A DNA stretch of 22,820 nucleotides, taken from positions 1-22,820 of the forward strand of contig NZ_LLZI01000293.1 in NCBI RefSeq assembly GCF_001509485.1. Direction: 5' to 3'. A model generated the notes under the pieces. It made no database searches, was not told the DNA's origin, and saw only the letters and a list, made by a program, of their open reading frames with translations. Source of the stretch: Streptomyces sp. NRRL F-4489 (GTDB lineage Bacteria; Actinomycetota; Actinomycetes; Streptomycetales; Streptomycetaceae). This document shows, one piece after another, positions 1 through 6,927 of the stretch; within the stretch, counting starts at the first letter, position 1, and every line of letters starts with the position of its first letter. The position numbers and the translations under genes are program-made.

Positions 1-64
1 CGCCCCCACCCACCACCGCCACCCCCTCGCCTGACGAACCATCAGCAAATCCGAGTCGTCGGCC

Positions 65-93
65 TTGCACCTTGCCCCTGCCGCCGCTACGTT
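65..93 (+). promoter_or_regulatory. Candidate housekeeping promoter of the SRPBCC gene
   Basis: A TTGCAC box (65-70) is followed after 17 bp by TACGTT (88-93), which fits the TTGac(n)/TAnnnT pattern of the principal Streptomyces sigma factor. It would start transcription near 100, about 55 bases before the start codon at 156. This is a pattern match only. Confidence 0.45.
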
Positions 94-107
94 CCGCGCA
101 CCAGCCA

Positions 108-140
108 GGAGCCGTGACGGAGCCGTCGCGGAGCCGTCAC
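108..140 (+). repeat. Three 11-bp tandem repeats in the 5' leader
   Basis: The units ggagccgtgac, ggagccgtcgc and ggagccgtcac follow one another without gaps, just before the ribosome-binding site (aaggggtg) of the SRPBCC gene. They differ at one or two bases each. No function can be assigned. Confidence 0.8.
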
Positions 141-155
141 CGAAGGGGTGCCCGC

Positions 156-584
156 ATGGCCGATGTCACCGTCCAGGCCCGGATCGAGGCACCGGCCGAG
201 AAGCTCTGGGACCGCCTCACCGACTTCCCCTCCTACGGGGAGTGGAACGCCACCCACACCGACTTCCCCCACGGCGGCCCGCAGCCCCTCCAGGTAGGCG
301 CGGCCTACCAGGAGAACATGAAGCTGATGGGTTTCCCGGCGGAGGTCAACTGGACCGTCCGCGAACTGGAACCGGGCCGCCTCCTCGCCGTCCAGGGCAA
401 GGGGCCCATGGGCGTCAACCTCGGCATGCGCTATCAGCTGACGCCCGACGGCGGGACGACCGAGGTCCGGATCGACGGGACCTTCACCGGCGCCGCGGTC
501 TCCCTGATGGCGGCCAAGCTGAAGGACTCGGCGAGCGCCGCACTGAACGAGTCACTGCGCAAGCTCGCCGACCTGGTGACCTGA
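156..584 (+). CDS. SRPBCC family (polyketide cyclase/START-like) protein
   Basis: This 142-residue protein has the size and layout of a small SRPBCC (START/Bet v1-like) domain, a fold with a deep hydrophobic ligand cavity. It opens with the typical first strand (VTVQARIEAPAEKLWDRLTD), then a WNATHTDFPHGGP turn, a central strand set with WTVRELEPGRLL, and a long C-terminal helix (about residues 110-140) ending in LRKLADLVT. There is no signal peptide or membrane segment, so it should be cytosolic. The start at 156 is chosen because gaaggggtg lies just upstream and the recognisable fold begins at once; an in-frame ATG at 72 would add a basic stretch unlike the family. The ligand and reaction are unknown. 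It stands alone and converges on the padR gene. Confidence 0.85.
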   Translation: MADVTVQARIEAPAEKLWDRLTDFPSYGEWNATHTDFPHGGPQPLQVGAAYQENMKLMGFPAEVNWTVRELEPGRLLAVQGKGPMGVNLGMRYQLTPDGGTTEVRIDGTFTGAAVSLMAAKLKDSASAALNESLRKLADLVT

Positions 585-720
585 GCCGCCCGAGGCGGCC
601 GCGCACTCCGCCCCGCACCGCCCCGACCGACCACCGGCGCCCGGACTCCCTCCGCGCCGCAGCCTCTTCAGCCGGCTCTCCCCGCTCAGCCCCCTCCAGC
701 CCTCAGCCCTTCCGCACTCA

Positions 721-783
721 ACCGCCTCAGATCAGTACCGCCTCAGGCCAGTACCGTCCCAGGTCAGTACCGCTCCGATCAGT
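721..783. repeat. 16-bp tandem repeat, about four copies, at the convergent gene ends
   Basis: Units start at 721, 737, 753 and 769, each resembling accgcctcagatcagt; the fourth is one base shorter. CAGTACCG recurs exactly every 16 bp (733, 749, 765). The array fills the end of the gap between the SRPBCC gene (+) and padR (-) and runs into the padR stop codon at 779-781. Because 16 is not a multiple of three, the array is not itself a coding repeat. Confidence 0.85.
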
Positions 784-1426
784 CCTCCTCGGCCAGGATC
801 AGATACAGCTCCTTGCGAGCCTTGTTGACGACGGCCATGGCCTTTTCTCGCTGCTCGGGGCTGCCGGTGGCCCACACCTGGCGGAACGCCTCGACCAGGC
901 CACCGCCCGCCTTGCGTATCTCGTTCATCGCCTCCCAGTCGACGCCGCGGCCGGCGTCCTCCCAGGGGGCGTCCGAGCCGCTGTCGGCTTCGGCGCGGCC
1001 GGCGTCGGTCAGCGAGAAGAGCTTCTTGCCGCCCTCACTGGCGCTGGCGATGAGCCCCTCGTCCTCCAGCAGCTGGAGCGTCGGGTAGACCGAGCCGGGG
1101 CTGGGCTTCCACGCCCCGCCGCTGCGCTCGGCGATCTCCTGGATCATTTCGTACCCGTGCATCGGGCGGTCCTTGAGCAGCGCCAGTATCGACGCGCGCA
1201 CATCGCCGCGCCGGGCCCGGCCGCGCGGACCACCACCCCGCCCCCGGCCGCCGCCGAAAGGCGGACCTCCGAAGGGCGGACCGAAGCCGCCGAAGGCGGA
1301 ACGCCGGCGCTCGAAGCCGCCACCGAACTCGCCGCGGCCACCGCCCCGCCCCGGCCCGTACTGCTCGTGCCCGCGCTCATGCCCGTGCTCGTGTCCGGGC
1401 CCATACCCATATCCCTGGGAACGCAT
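779..1426 (-). CDS. PadR family transcriptional regulator with His/Gly-rich N-terminal extension
   Basis: The protein has 215 residues. Residues 75-150 form the PadR winged helix: VRASILALLKDRPMHGYEM, then GSVYPTLQLLEDEGLI (the PadR signature around residues 111-126), then the wing with KKLFSLTDAGR. Residues 155-215 form the C-terminal helices used for dimerisation in the family. Residues 1-74 are an unusual low-complexity tail: first HEHGHERGHE (possible metal binding), then repeats of Gly, Phe, Pro and Arg. PadR proteins are usually repressors that release DNA on binding a ligand. The start at 1426 has an excellent aaggagggg site; a longer GTG start at 1465 would lie inside the likely operator. 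Palindromes at 1455-1518 suggest autoregulation. No clear target gene is adjacent apart from padR itself. Confidence 0.92.
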   Translation of the reverse strand: MRSQGYGYGPGHEHGHERGHEQYGPGRGGGRGEFGGGFERRRSAFGGFGPPFGGPPFGGGRGRGGGPRGRARRGDVRASILALLKDRPMHGYEMIQEIAERSGGAWKPSPGSVYPTLQLLEDEGLIASASEGGKKLFSLTDAGRAEADSGSDAPWEDAGRGVDWEAMNEIRKAGGGLVEAFRQVWATGSPEQREKAMAVVNKARKELYLILAEED

Positions 1427-1454
1427 CGCGCACCCCTCCTTCTCATGCTTGCCA

Positions 1455-1518
1455 GTGCATTGCACACGTACTATCGCTCGCCATCGCTGATCGATCGCGA
1501 TGCTTCAACGATATATCG
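1455..1518 (-). promoter_or_regulatory. Candidate padR promoter/operator region with palindromes
   Basis: Upstream of padR lie a perfect 10-bp palindrome CGATATATCG (1509-1518), TCGATCGCGA (1491-1500) and an inverted repeat gtgca-t-tgcac (1455-1465), in a stretch clearly more AT-rich than its surroundings. A weak TTGAAG (1503-1508, minus strand) to GATGGC (1480-1485) promoter with 17-bp spacing would place -35 and -10 among them. PadR repressors commonly bind such dyads near their own promoters; binding here is inferred. Confidence 0.45.
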
Positions 1519-1965
1519 GGACTGTTCGGTGGGCAAGGGGCTGAAGAAATTTCCCGCACGAGCCCATGCCGCCCAGGGCTCGCACCCGGCCGGGGCCACA
1601 GTTCTGGCCGGTCACCGCTGTTGAAGGCGTCCAACGCCGCCCGCATCGCCCTCCGCACGAGCCCCTGAAGGCTTGTCCCCGGCGGGTGCCTCATGCCGTC
1701 CGGAGCCGTCCGGAGCCATCGGAACGGACCCCGGCCGGACCTTGGACCTCCATGAACCGGGCACCGTCCGGGCCCTGCTCGACGCCGCCACGAACCACGG
1801 ACCAAACGGACCAAGGGGCGTTGACCACCGCCCCGAGCCCACCGGCCCGAGACCACTTCCCCGAGTCCACCGCCCGCCCCGGGTTCACCACCCCGAGTCC
1901 ACTTCCACCCGCAACCAAGTCCACTTCCCCCGGATTGGACTTGGCCGGTGGCCTTGGGATGCCCT
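1519..1965. other. Long non-coding gap between padR and phzF-like gene
   Basis: I see no convincing gene here; open frames on both strands lack ribosome-binding sites and recognisable domains. The stretch contains a 10-bp direct duplication gccgtccgga (1695-1704 and 1705-1714) and, at its right end, a degenerate CCGAGTCCAC repeat described separately. Confidence 0.5.
1833..1930. repeat. Degenerate direct repeats of ccgagtccacttcc upstream of phzF-like gene
   Basis: Five imperfect copies occur. Three are spaced 14 bp apart (cgag at 1834, 1848 and 1862); two more copies follow at 1893 and 1916, the last changed to ccaagtccacttcc. The last copy ends just before the promoter region of the phzF-like gene. 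The function is unknown; repeated regulator sites or simple repeat drift are both possible. Confidence 0.6.
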
Positions 1966-1971
1966 TAGTCT
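1966..1971 (+). promoter_or_regulatory. -10 box of a probable leaderless promoter
   Basis: TAGTCT ends seven bases before the ATG at 1979, and no Shine-Dalgarno sequence lies between. This places the transcription start at or next to the start codon. TTGGCC (1941-1946, 19-bp spacing) is the nearest -35 candidate and is weak. Confidence 0.5.
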
Positions 1972-1978
1972 CCCGGCC

Positions 1979-2803
1979 ATGAGGATTCGCATCGTCGACG
2001 CTTTCACCGAGCGCCCATTCGCCGGCAACCCCGCGGGAGTCGTGCTGCTCGACTCCGATTCGTTTCCCGAGGACGCCTGGCTCCAGCGGGTCGCCGCCGA
2101 GGTCAACCTCTCCGAGACCGCGTTCGCGCATCCGCTGCCCCCGGGGGGCGACGCCGACTGGGCGTTGCGGTGGCTCACCCCGGCCACGGAGGTGAACATG
2201 TGCGGGCACGCCACCCTGGCCACCGCCCATGTGCTGCACATCACGGGCACGGCCACCGGGACGGTCCGCTTCCGCACCCGCAGCGGGGTGCTGATCACCA
2301 CCGCCGAGGGCAGCGGCTCGATCACCATGGACTTCCCGACCGCCCCGCTGGCCCCCGTGGACGTGCCGGAGGCCGTCACCCGGGCGCTCGGCGGCGTCGA
2401 GATCCGCTCCGCCCACACCACCGGGCCGAACGTCGGCGATCTGCTGGTCGAACTGCCCGACGAGAAGACCGTGCGGGGTCTCGCCCCGGATTTCCGCCTA
2501 CTGGCCGGGCAGGGCAGCCGGGGTGTGATCGCCACGGCCCGCGCCGAAGACGCCGATGGTGACTACGACTTCGTCTCCCGCGGCTTCTTCCCGGGGGTGG
2601 GTATCGACGAGGACCCGGTAACCGGTAGCGCGCACACCGCGCTCGCCCCGTTCTGGTCGGCACGGCTGGGCCGCGACACCCTGGTCGGCCACCAGGGCGG
2701 CGCCCGTACCGGTCGCGTCCGGACCGTACTGCGCGGCGACCGCACTCTGCTGACCGGTTCGGCGGTGACCGTCATCGACGGCGAGCTGCTGGCCACCGCC
2801 TGA
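1979..2803 (+). CDS. PhzF family isomerase/epimerase-like protein
   Basis: This 274-residue protein matches the PhzF fold over its full usual length. Visible marks are the N-terminal VDAFTERPFAGNPAGVVLL (about residues 6-24), NLSETAF with the presumed catalytic Glu46, MCGHATLATAHV (74-85) at the start of the second lobe, and EDPVTGSAH (211-219), the strongest signature of the family. PhzF itself isomerises trans-2,3-dihydro-3-hydroxyanthranilate; most relatives have no known substrate and are not tied to phenazines. No phenazine gene is nearby, so that role should not be assumed. The start at 1979 is the first residue of the family and appears leaderless. The gene is alone and converges on the CPBP protease gene. 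Confidence 0.92.
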   Translation: MRIRIVDAFTERPFAGNPAGVVLLDSDSFPEDAWLQRVAAEVNLSETAFAHPLPPGGDADWALRWLTPATEVNMCGHATLATAHVLHITGTATGTVRFRTRSGVLITTAEGSGSITMDFPTAPLAPVDVPEAVTRALGGVEIRSAHTTGPNVGDLLVELPDEKTVRGLAPDFRLLAGQGSRGVIATARAEDADGDYDFVSRGFFPGVGIDEDPVTGSAHTALAPFWSARLGRDTLVGHQGGARTGRVRTVLRGDRTLLTGSAVTVIDGELLATA

Positions 2804-2879
2804 CCTGCGCCCGGCCACCGCCCGAGCGGCGCTGTTCAACCAGCGCCCGGCAGGCGCGAGAGGACGGTCTCAGCCCACC

Positions 2880-2900
2880 GGGCGGGGCCGCCCCGGGCCC
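2880..2900. terminator. Weak GC hairpin between convergent genes
   Basis: GGGCGGGG, a three-base loop and CCCC-GG-GCCC can fold with a small bulge, between the phzF-like gene (+) and the CPBP gene (-). There is no T-run, so this is only a candidate bidirectional terminator. Confidence 0.3.
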
Positions 2901-2935
2901 AGTCACACGGCCCCTCGCCCTCCCCGCTGCACGCC

Positions 2936-3802
2936 TCACGCCGTAGGCAACCAGCCCACCCGCCCCGCCAGGAGCGCGTACCCCACGAACGCCACGATGT
3001 CGATCAGGGCGTGCGCGGCGACCAAGGGACCCACCCGGCGGCAGCGCCGGTACACCAGGGCGAAGATCACGCCCATCACCATGTTGCCGACGAAGCCGCC
3101 GACGCCCTGGTAGAGGTGGTACGAACCGCGCAGGACCGCGCTGGCCGCCACCGCCGCCCAGGGGGTCCAGCCCAGCTGCCCGAGCCGGCGCAGCAGGTAG
3201 CCGACGACGATGACCTCCTCCAGGACCGCGTTCTGCACCGCGGAGGCGATCAGGACCGGGATCTTCCACCAGGTTTCGGGCAGCGCCTCGGGCACCACCG
3301 TCAGATTGAATCCGGCCGCCCGCGCCCCCAGGTAGAGCAGCAGTCCGCTGCCCCCGATGACGGCCGCCAGCCCGGCGCCCACCCCGAGGTCGAAACCGGG
3401 CCGCCGGTCGAAGCCGATCAGCCGCAGTCCGCCGGCGCCCTCGTCCGGCCCTCCGGCGCGCTCGCGCAGCAGCAGATGGGCCACCAGGACGACCGGCACC
3501 AGAGCCGTTGCGATCCCGAACACCTGCCAGGCGAGATCCAGCCAGGGGCGGCCCGGCGCGTGCGAGGCGTTGAGCGTCGCCGCCTGGTGCTTGAGGCCGC
3601 CGGGCCGGGTCAGCGAGCCGACGAAGCTGATCAGCGCCGAGACCGCGCTGGCGCCCAGGGAGAGGGCCAGGACGATCAGCGTCTCGTTGCGCAGCAGGCG
3701 CCGCGCGGGCTCCCCGGCCGCCTCCGGGGGCCGCCGCGCGCCGCCGCCGTCGCCCGCGCCGGGAACGTCCGCGTCCGCCACGGGACTTGTATCCGACTGC
3801 AA
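2936..3802 (-). CDS. CPBP family intramembrane metalloprotease
   Basis: The protein has 288 residues and about seven or eight hydrophobic segments (for example around 41-62, 88-112, 142-160, 182-200, 214-226, 236-252 and 262-282), so it is an integral membrane protein. The CPBP (Rce1-like) motifs are in order: Glu195-Glu196 in NAVLEEVIVVGYLLRR, His229 in RGSYHLYQG, and His264 with Asp268 in HALIDIVAF. The usual EExxxR arginine is not at its normal place (Val200 stands there). Members cleave inside membranes or act in prenyl-protein or bacteriocin processing; the substrate here is unknown. The first 35 residues are polar, disordered and cytosolic. The TTG at 3802 is chosen because ggagg sits five bases before it; a GTG four codons upstream is the alternative. 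Confidence 0.88.
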   Translation of the reverse strand: MQSDTSPVADADVPGAGDGGGARRPPEAAGEPARRLLRNETLIVLALSLGASAVSALISFVGSLTRPGGLKHQAATLNASHAPGRPWLDLAWQVFGIATALVPVVLVAHLLLRERAGGPDEGAGGLRLIGFDRRPGFDLGVGAGLAAVIGGSGLLLYLGARAAGFNLTVVPEALPETWWKIPVLIASAVQNAVLEEVIVVGYLLRRLGQLGWTPWAAVAASAVLRGSYHLYQGVGGFVGNMVMGVIFALVYRRCRRVGPLVAAHALIDIVAFVGYALLAGRVGWLPTA

Positions 3803-3990
3803 AGGTTCCTCCACTTCCGCAATACCGCCTCTTCGCCGCCATCGCCCCGCTAGGGTCTCGAAAGCAGATACGAAGATCGCGCGCGACAGGCCGGGGACGG
3901 GCGCCCTCCATCCGGGGTGTTTCCGTCCGCATCGATCCCGATGGAGGTCCGGGGCTCCGGGCCTCCGAGTATCAGGAGAGGCGCTACCGC

Positions 3991-5160
3991 ATGGGACGTC
4001 ACAGCTTGCCCGACGACTCCACACCGCACGGAACGGGGTCCCCCCGCGCGCCCCGGCCCCGCGCCCGCCGCCGGACGGCCGCGATCGCCACCGCGATCGC
4101 CGTCACGGCCGTCGCCGGCTCCATCGTGGCGCTGCGCGGTGGCCTCCTCCCGTTCGGCCGGAGTTGCGGCGGCGACTCCGTACGGCTGGAAGTGGTCGCC
4201 TCGCCCGATGTGGCCCCCGCGCTGGAGGAAGTGGCCGGCCAGGCCCGCGAGGACGGGATCCGCAGCGACGGCAAGTGCCTGGACGTCACCGTGAACGCCC
4301 AGCCCGCCTCGGAGGTCGCCGACGCGCTCGCCGGACGCCCGGCGGACCCGGCGTTCCAGGTGTGGGTGCCGGATTCCCGCCTGTGGGTGGACCGGGTCAC
4401 CGACGAGCGGGGGTCGTCGCTGACCGCGGTCGGCACCCTCGCGTCCTCGCCGATCGTCCTCGGCGCGGTCCCGTCGGCCGCCAAGTCGCTGGGCTGGCCG
4501 TCCCGTACGTACTCGTGGACGGGGCTGACGGGGGCCGCGGCCACCGGCGACGGGCTGCGCCTGGGGGTCGCCGATCCGGCGCACAGCGCCACCGGGCTGC
4601 TCGCCTTGGCCCGGATCGGCGCCGCCGACCGCAAGGAGGCGGGCAGCCGCAGCGCGGCGGCGACCCGTACGGCCGCGGCGGCGAAACTGCTCTCCGAACG
4701 GGTCGTGGACGGCGACGGGCAGGTGCTGGCCACTCTGCCGCGCGACGGCTCCGGGGCCGAGGCGGGCAATCCGCGCCGCAATCAGGCGCTGCTGCTGTCC
4801 GAACAGGCCGCCTACGCCCACAACACCCACCGGGGCGGCGGTCCCGCGCTCGACCTGTTCTACCCGGCGGACGGCACCGCCCAGCTCGACTACCCGTACA
4901 CCCTCGTCGACGACGCCTCGATGACCGCCGACCAGAGCCGGGCCGCCAACCGCTTCCTGACGCTGGTCGCCGACACCGCGGGCCAGCGCATCCTGCGGGA
5001 CCACGGTTTCCGGTCCGACACCGGGCGCGCCGACAGCCGGCTCACCACCGTGGCGGGCGGGCGCGATCCGCAGCCGTACACGGCCGTGGCCGACGACCCG
5101 CCACCGGCCGGGGACCTCAAGGCGCTGCTGGGCATCTGGACCACCGCGACGACACGGTGA
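3991..5160 (+). CDS. Exported substrate-binding domain protein (lacks VWA domain)
   Basis: This 389-residue protein has a basic N-terminus (PRARRR, about residues 22-28), one hydrophobic segment (about 29-48), then a periplasmic-binding-type fold starting at VRLEVVASPDVAPALEEVA (about 64). Cys59 and Cys96 could form a disulfide. Later marks are WVPDSRLWVDRV, ADPAHSATGLLALARIGA and DYPYTLVDD, all typical of the bacterial extracellular solute-binding family found in Streptomyces next to, or fused with, a von Willebrand factor A domain. Here the protein stops at LLGIWTTATTR and has no VWA domain. It should be anchored outside the membrane. The ligand is unknown and no ABC transporter genes are near. 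The ATG at 3991 has aggagagg upstream. A TAGGGT box at 3851-3856 could be its -10, giving a long leader. Confidence 0.85.
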   Translation: MGRHSLPDDSTPHGTGSPRAPRPRARRRTAAIATAIAVTAVAGSIVALRGGLLPFGRSCGGDSVRLEVVASPDVAPALEEVAGQAREDGIRSDGKCLDVTVNAQPASEVADALAGRPADPAFQVWVPDSRLWVDRVTDERGSSLTAVGTLASSPIVLGAVPSAAKSLGWPSRTYSWTGLTGAAATGDGLRLGVADPAHSATGLLALARIGAADRKEAGSRSAAATRTAAAAKLLSERVVDGDGQVLATLPRDGSGAEAGNPRRNQALLLSEQAAYAHNTHRGGGPALDLFYPADGTAQLDYPYTLVDDASMTADQSRAANRFLTLVADTAGQRILRDHGFRSDTGRADSRLTTVAGGRDPQPYTAVADDPPPAGDLKALLGIWTTATTR

Positions 5161-5295
5161 CCACCGGGGCGCGGGCCCCTCCACCGCACCACCGGGGCAC
5201 GGGCCCCTTCACCGCGCCACCGGGGCACGGGCCCCTCCACCGCACCACCGGGGCACGGGCCCCTCACCCCACCACCGGGGCGCGGCCCCCCGGCA
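5161..5295. repeat. 28-bp tandem repeat, four full copies plus a partial, hairpin-forming
   Basis: Units start with ccaccggggc at 5161, 5189, 5217, 5245 (27 bp long) and 5272 (partial). Each holds ggggc-acgg-gcccc or a close variant, so each can fold into a short GC hairpin. The array begins on the base after the stop codon of the substrate-binding gene and fills most of the gap to the convergent ligase-like gene. A role in stopping transcription from both sides is plausible; recent slippage expansion is the likely origin. Confidence 0.9.
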
Positions 5296-5340
5296 GTACA
5301 CCCAGCACCACCTCAGGACACGGCCGGCAGCACCAGCCCC

Positions 5341-6927
5341 TTACGGCACCCTGCCCCCAGCCCCCCGCCCCCGCTGCGCCGGCACCACCGACCCCGCCCC
5401 GGTCCCGGCCCCGGCTCCCGCCCCGGTCGCCGCCCAGCCGACCGGCCAGGTGTGGACCGGCTCCCCGGTGTGCATCAGCTCGCTGTAGCGCCGGGTCATC
5501 GCGGCCAGCGCGGCCTCGCGGCCGAGCCCCTGGCGCCGGGCGTGGCGGAAGGCGGCGGCCTGCCAGGACGCCCCGTTGACCCGGTGGGCGCAGCGGGCCT
5601 CGATGATGCCGAGGTAGTGATCGCGGTCGGCCGGTTCGACGCCCCAGGCGTCCAGTCCGGCGGCCGCCAGCGGGAGCAGTTCCTGCCGGACGAGGCGGAC
5701 GGCGGAGATCTCGGTGAGGCCGCCGGCGCGGCCGGGCCGGGGCCAGTGGAAGGCGGCCTCGATGCCGTGCCGGCAGGCGTTGTCGAAGTTGGCGGCCGCG
5801 GTGGTGAACGGGAGCCGGGTCCAGACCGGGCGCGGCTGTTCGGCCAGGGCGCGCACCAGCCCGTAGTAGAAGGCGGTGTTGGCGATGACGTCGGCGACGG
5901 TCGGGCCGGCGGGGAGGACGCGGTTCTCGACGCGGAGGTGCGGGACGCCGCCGGCGACGGCGTAGACGGGGCGGTTCCATCGATAGATCGTGCCGTTGTG
6001 CAACACCAGTTCGGCGAGGTCGGGCACGCCGCCGTCATCGAGGACGGCGAGGGGTTCCTCGGGGCCGCACAGCGGCAGCAGCGGCGGGAAGTAGCGCAGG
6101 TTCTCCTCGAAGAGGTCGCAGGCGGAGTCCACCCAGCGTTCGCCGAACCACGTGCGCGGGCGCACGCCCTGGGCCTGGAGTTCGGGGGCGCGGGTGTCGG
6201 TGGCCTGCTGGAAGACCGGCGGGCGGGTCTCGCGCCACAGCTCCCGGCCGAAGAGGAACGGGGAGTTGGCGCCGACGGCTATCTGGGCGGCGGCGATGGC
6301 CTGGGCGGCGTTCCAGACGGCGGCGAACCGCCCGGGTGTCACCTGGAGGTGCAGCTGTACGGAGGTGCAGGCGGCTTCGGGGGCGATCGAGGGTGAGCGG
6401 GCGGTCAGCCGCTCGACGCCTTGTATGTCGATGGCGAAGTCCTCGCCGCGGGCGGCCCGCATCTGGTCGTTGAGGAGGACGTAGCGGTCGTTGGCGGAGA
6501 GGCTGGAGACGGTGAGGTCGTGGGGGTTCAGGGTCGGCAGGATGCCGATCATGACGATGCGGGCGGCGACCTCGCGGGCTTTTCTCTCGGCATAGCCGAG
6601 GCCGGCGCGGAGTTCCTCGGCGAGCTGGTCCAGAACGCGTCCGGACAAGCGGTGGGGGGTGATGTTGACTTCGAGATTGCACTGGGCGAGTTCGGTCTGG
6701 AAATCCCCGCTGGCGATCCTTTCCAGGACCTGGGAGTTCAGCATGCGGGGCAGGCCGTCGGCGCCCGCGAGATTGAGCTCGATCTCCAGGCCGATGAGAT
6801 TCCTGGGGCGGTCGAACCGCTTCTCCGCGAGCAGTCGCCGCAATCCCTCCAGGCAGTCGTGGAGCTTTCTTCGATAACGTTCCCGGTCCGCCAGGGCGTT
6901 CCCGTCCGCGGCGACCTTCTCCCCCAT
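5341..6927 (-). CDS. Glutamate-cysteine ligase family (GCS2-like) protein
   Basis: The protein has 528 residues and no signal peptide. It shows the GCS2 carboxylate-amine ligase fold: GLEIELNL (residues 46-53) with the metal/substrate glutamates, CNLEVNITPH (83-92), then SVQLHLQV and PHLRVENRVLP later in the chain. The family joins glutamate to an amine using ATP, classically with cysteine. Streptomyces makes mycothiol rather than glutathione, and the ergothioneine enzyme EgtA normally sits with egtB-D, which are absent here, so the acceptor is unknown. The last 35 residues are low complexity (Gly-Ala-Thr repeats) and probably dispensable. The ATG at 6927 is supported by aggaggga seven or eight bases upstream. 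The gene stands alone, divergent from the unknown gene at 7502. Confidence 0.87.
   Translation of the reverse strand: MGEKVAADGNALADRERYRRKLHDCLEGLRRLLAEKRFDRPRNLIGLEIELNLAGADGLPRMLNSQVLERIASGDFQTELAQCNLEVNITPHRLSGRVLDQLAEELRAGLGYAERKAREVAARIVMIGILPTLNPHDLTVSSLSANDRYVLLNDQMRAARGEDFAIDIQGVERLTARSPSIAPEAACTSVQLHLQVTPGRFAAVWNAAQAIAAAQIAVGANSPFLFGRELWRETRPPVFQQATDTRAPELQAQGVRPRTWFGERWVDSACDLFEENLRYFPPLLPLCGPEEPLAVLDDGGVPDLAELVLHNGTIYRWNRPVYAVAGGVPHLRVENRVLPAGPTVADVIANTAFYYGLVRALAEQPRPVWTRLPFTTAAANFDNACRHGIEAAFHWPRPGRAGGLTEISAVRLVRQELLPLAAAGLDAWGVEPADRDHYLGIIEARCAHRVNGASWQAAAFRHARRQGLGREAALAAMTRRYSELMHTGEPVHTWPVGWAATGAGAGAGTGAGSVVPAQRGRGAGGRVP

Noticed and set aside
1443..1856. Open frame of 137 codons on the minus strand upstream of padR
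   Set aside because: It has no ribosome-binding site, an Arg/Gly/Pro composition typical of shadow frames in GC-rich DNA, and it covers palindromes and repeats.
1979..2803. Phenazine biosynthesis cluster
   Set aside because: Only a PhzF-family gene is present; no phzA-E or phzG is near, and most PhzF-like proteins are unrelated to phenazines.
5161..5295. CRISPR-like array
   Set aside because: The repeats are directly adjacent without unique spacers and have no cas genes nearby; it is a simple tandem repeat.
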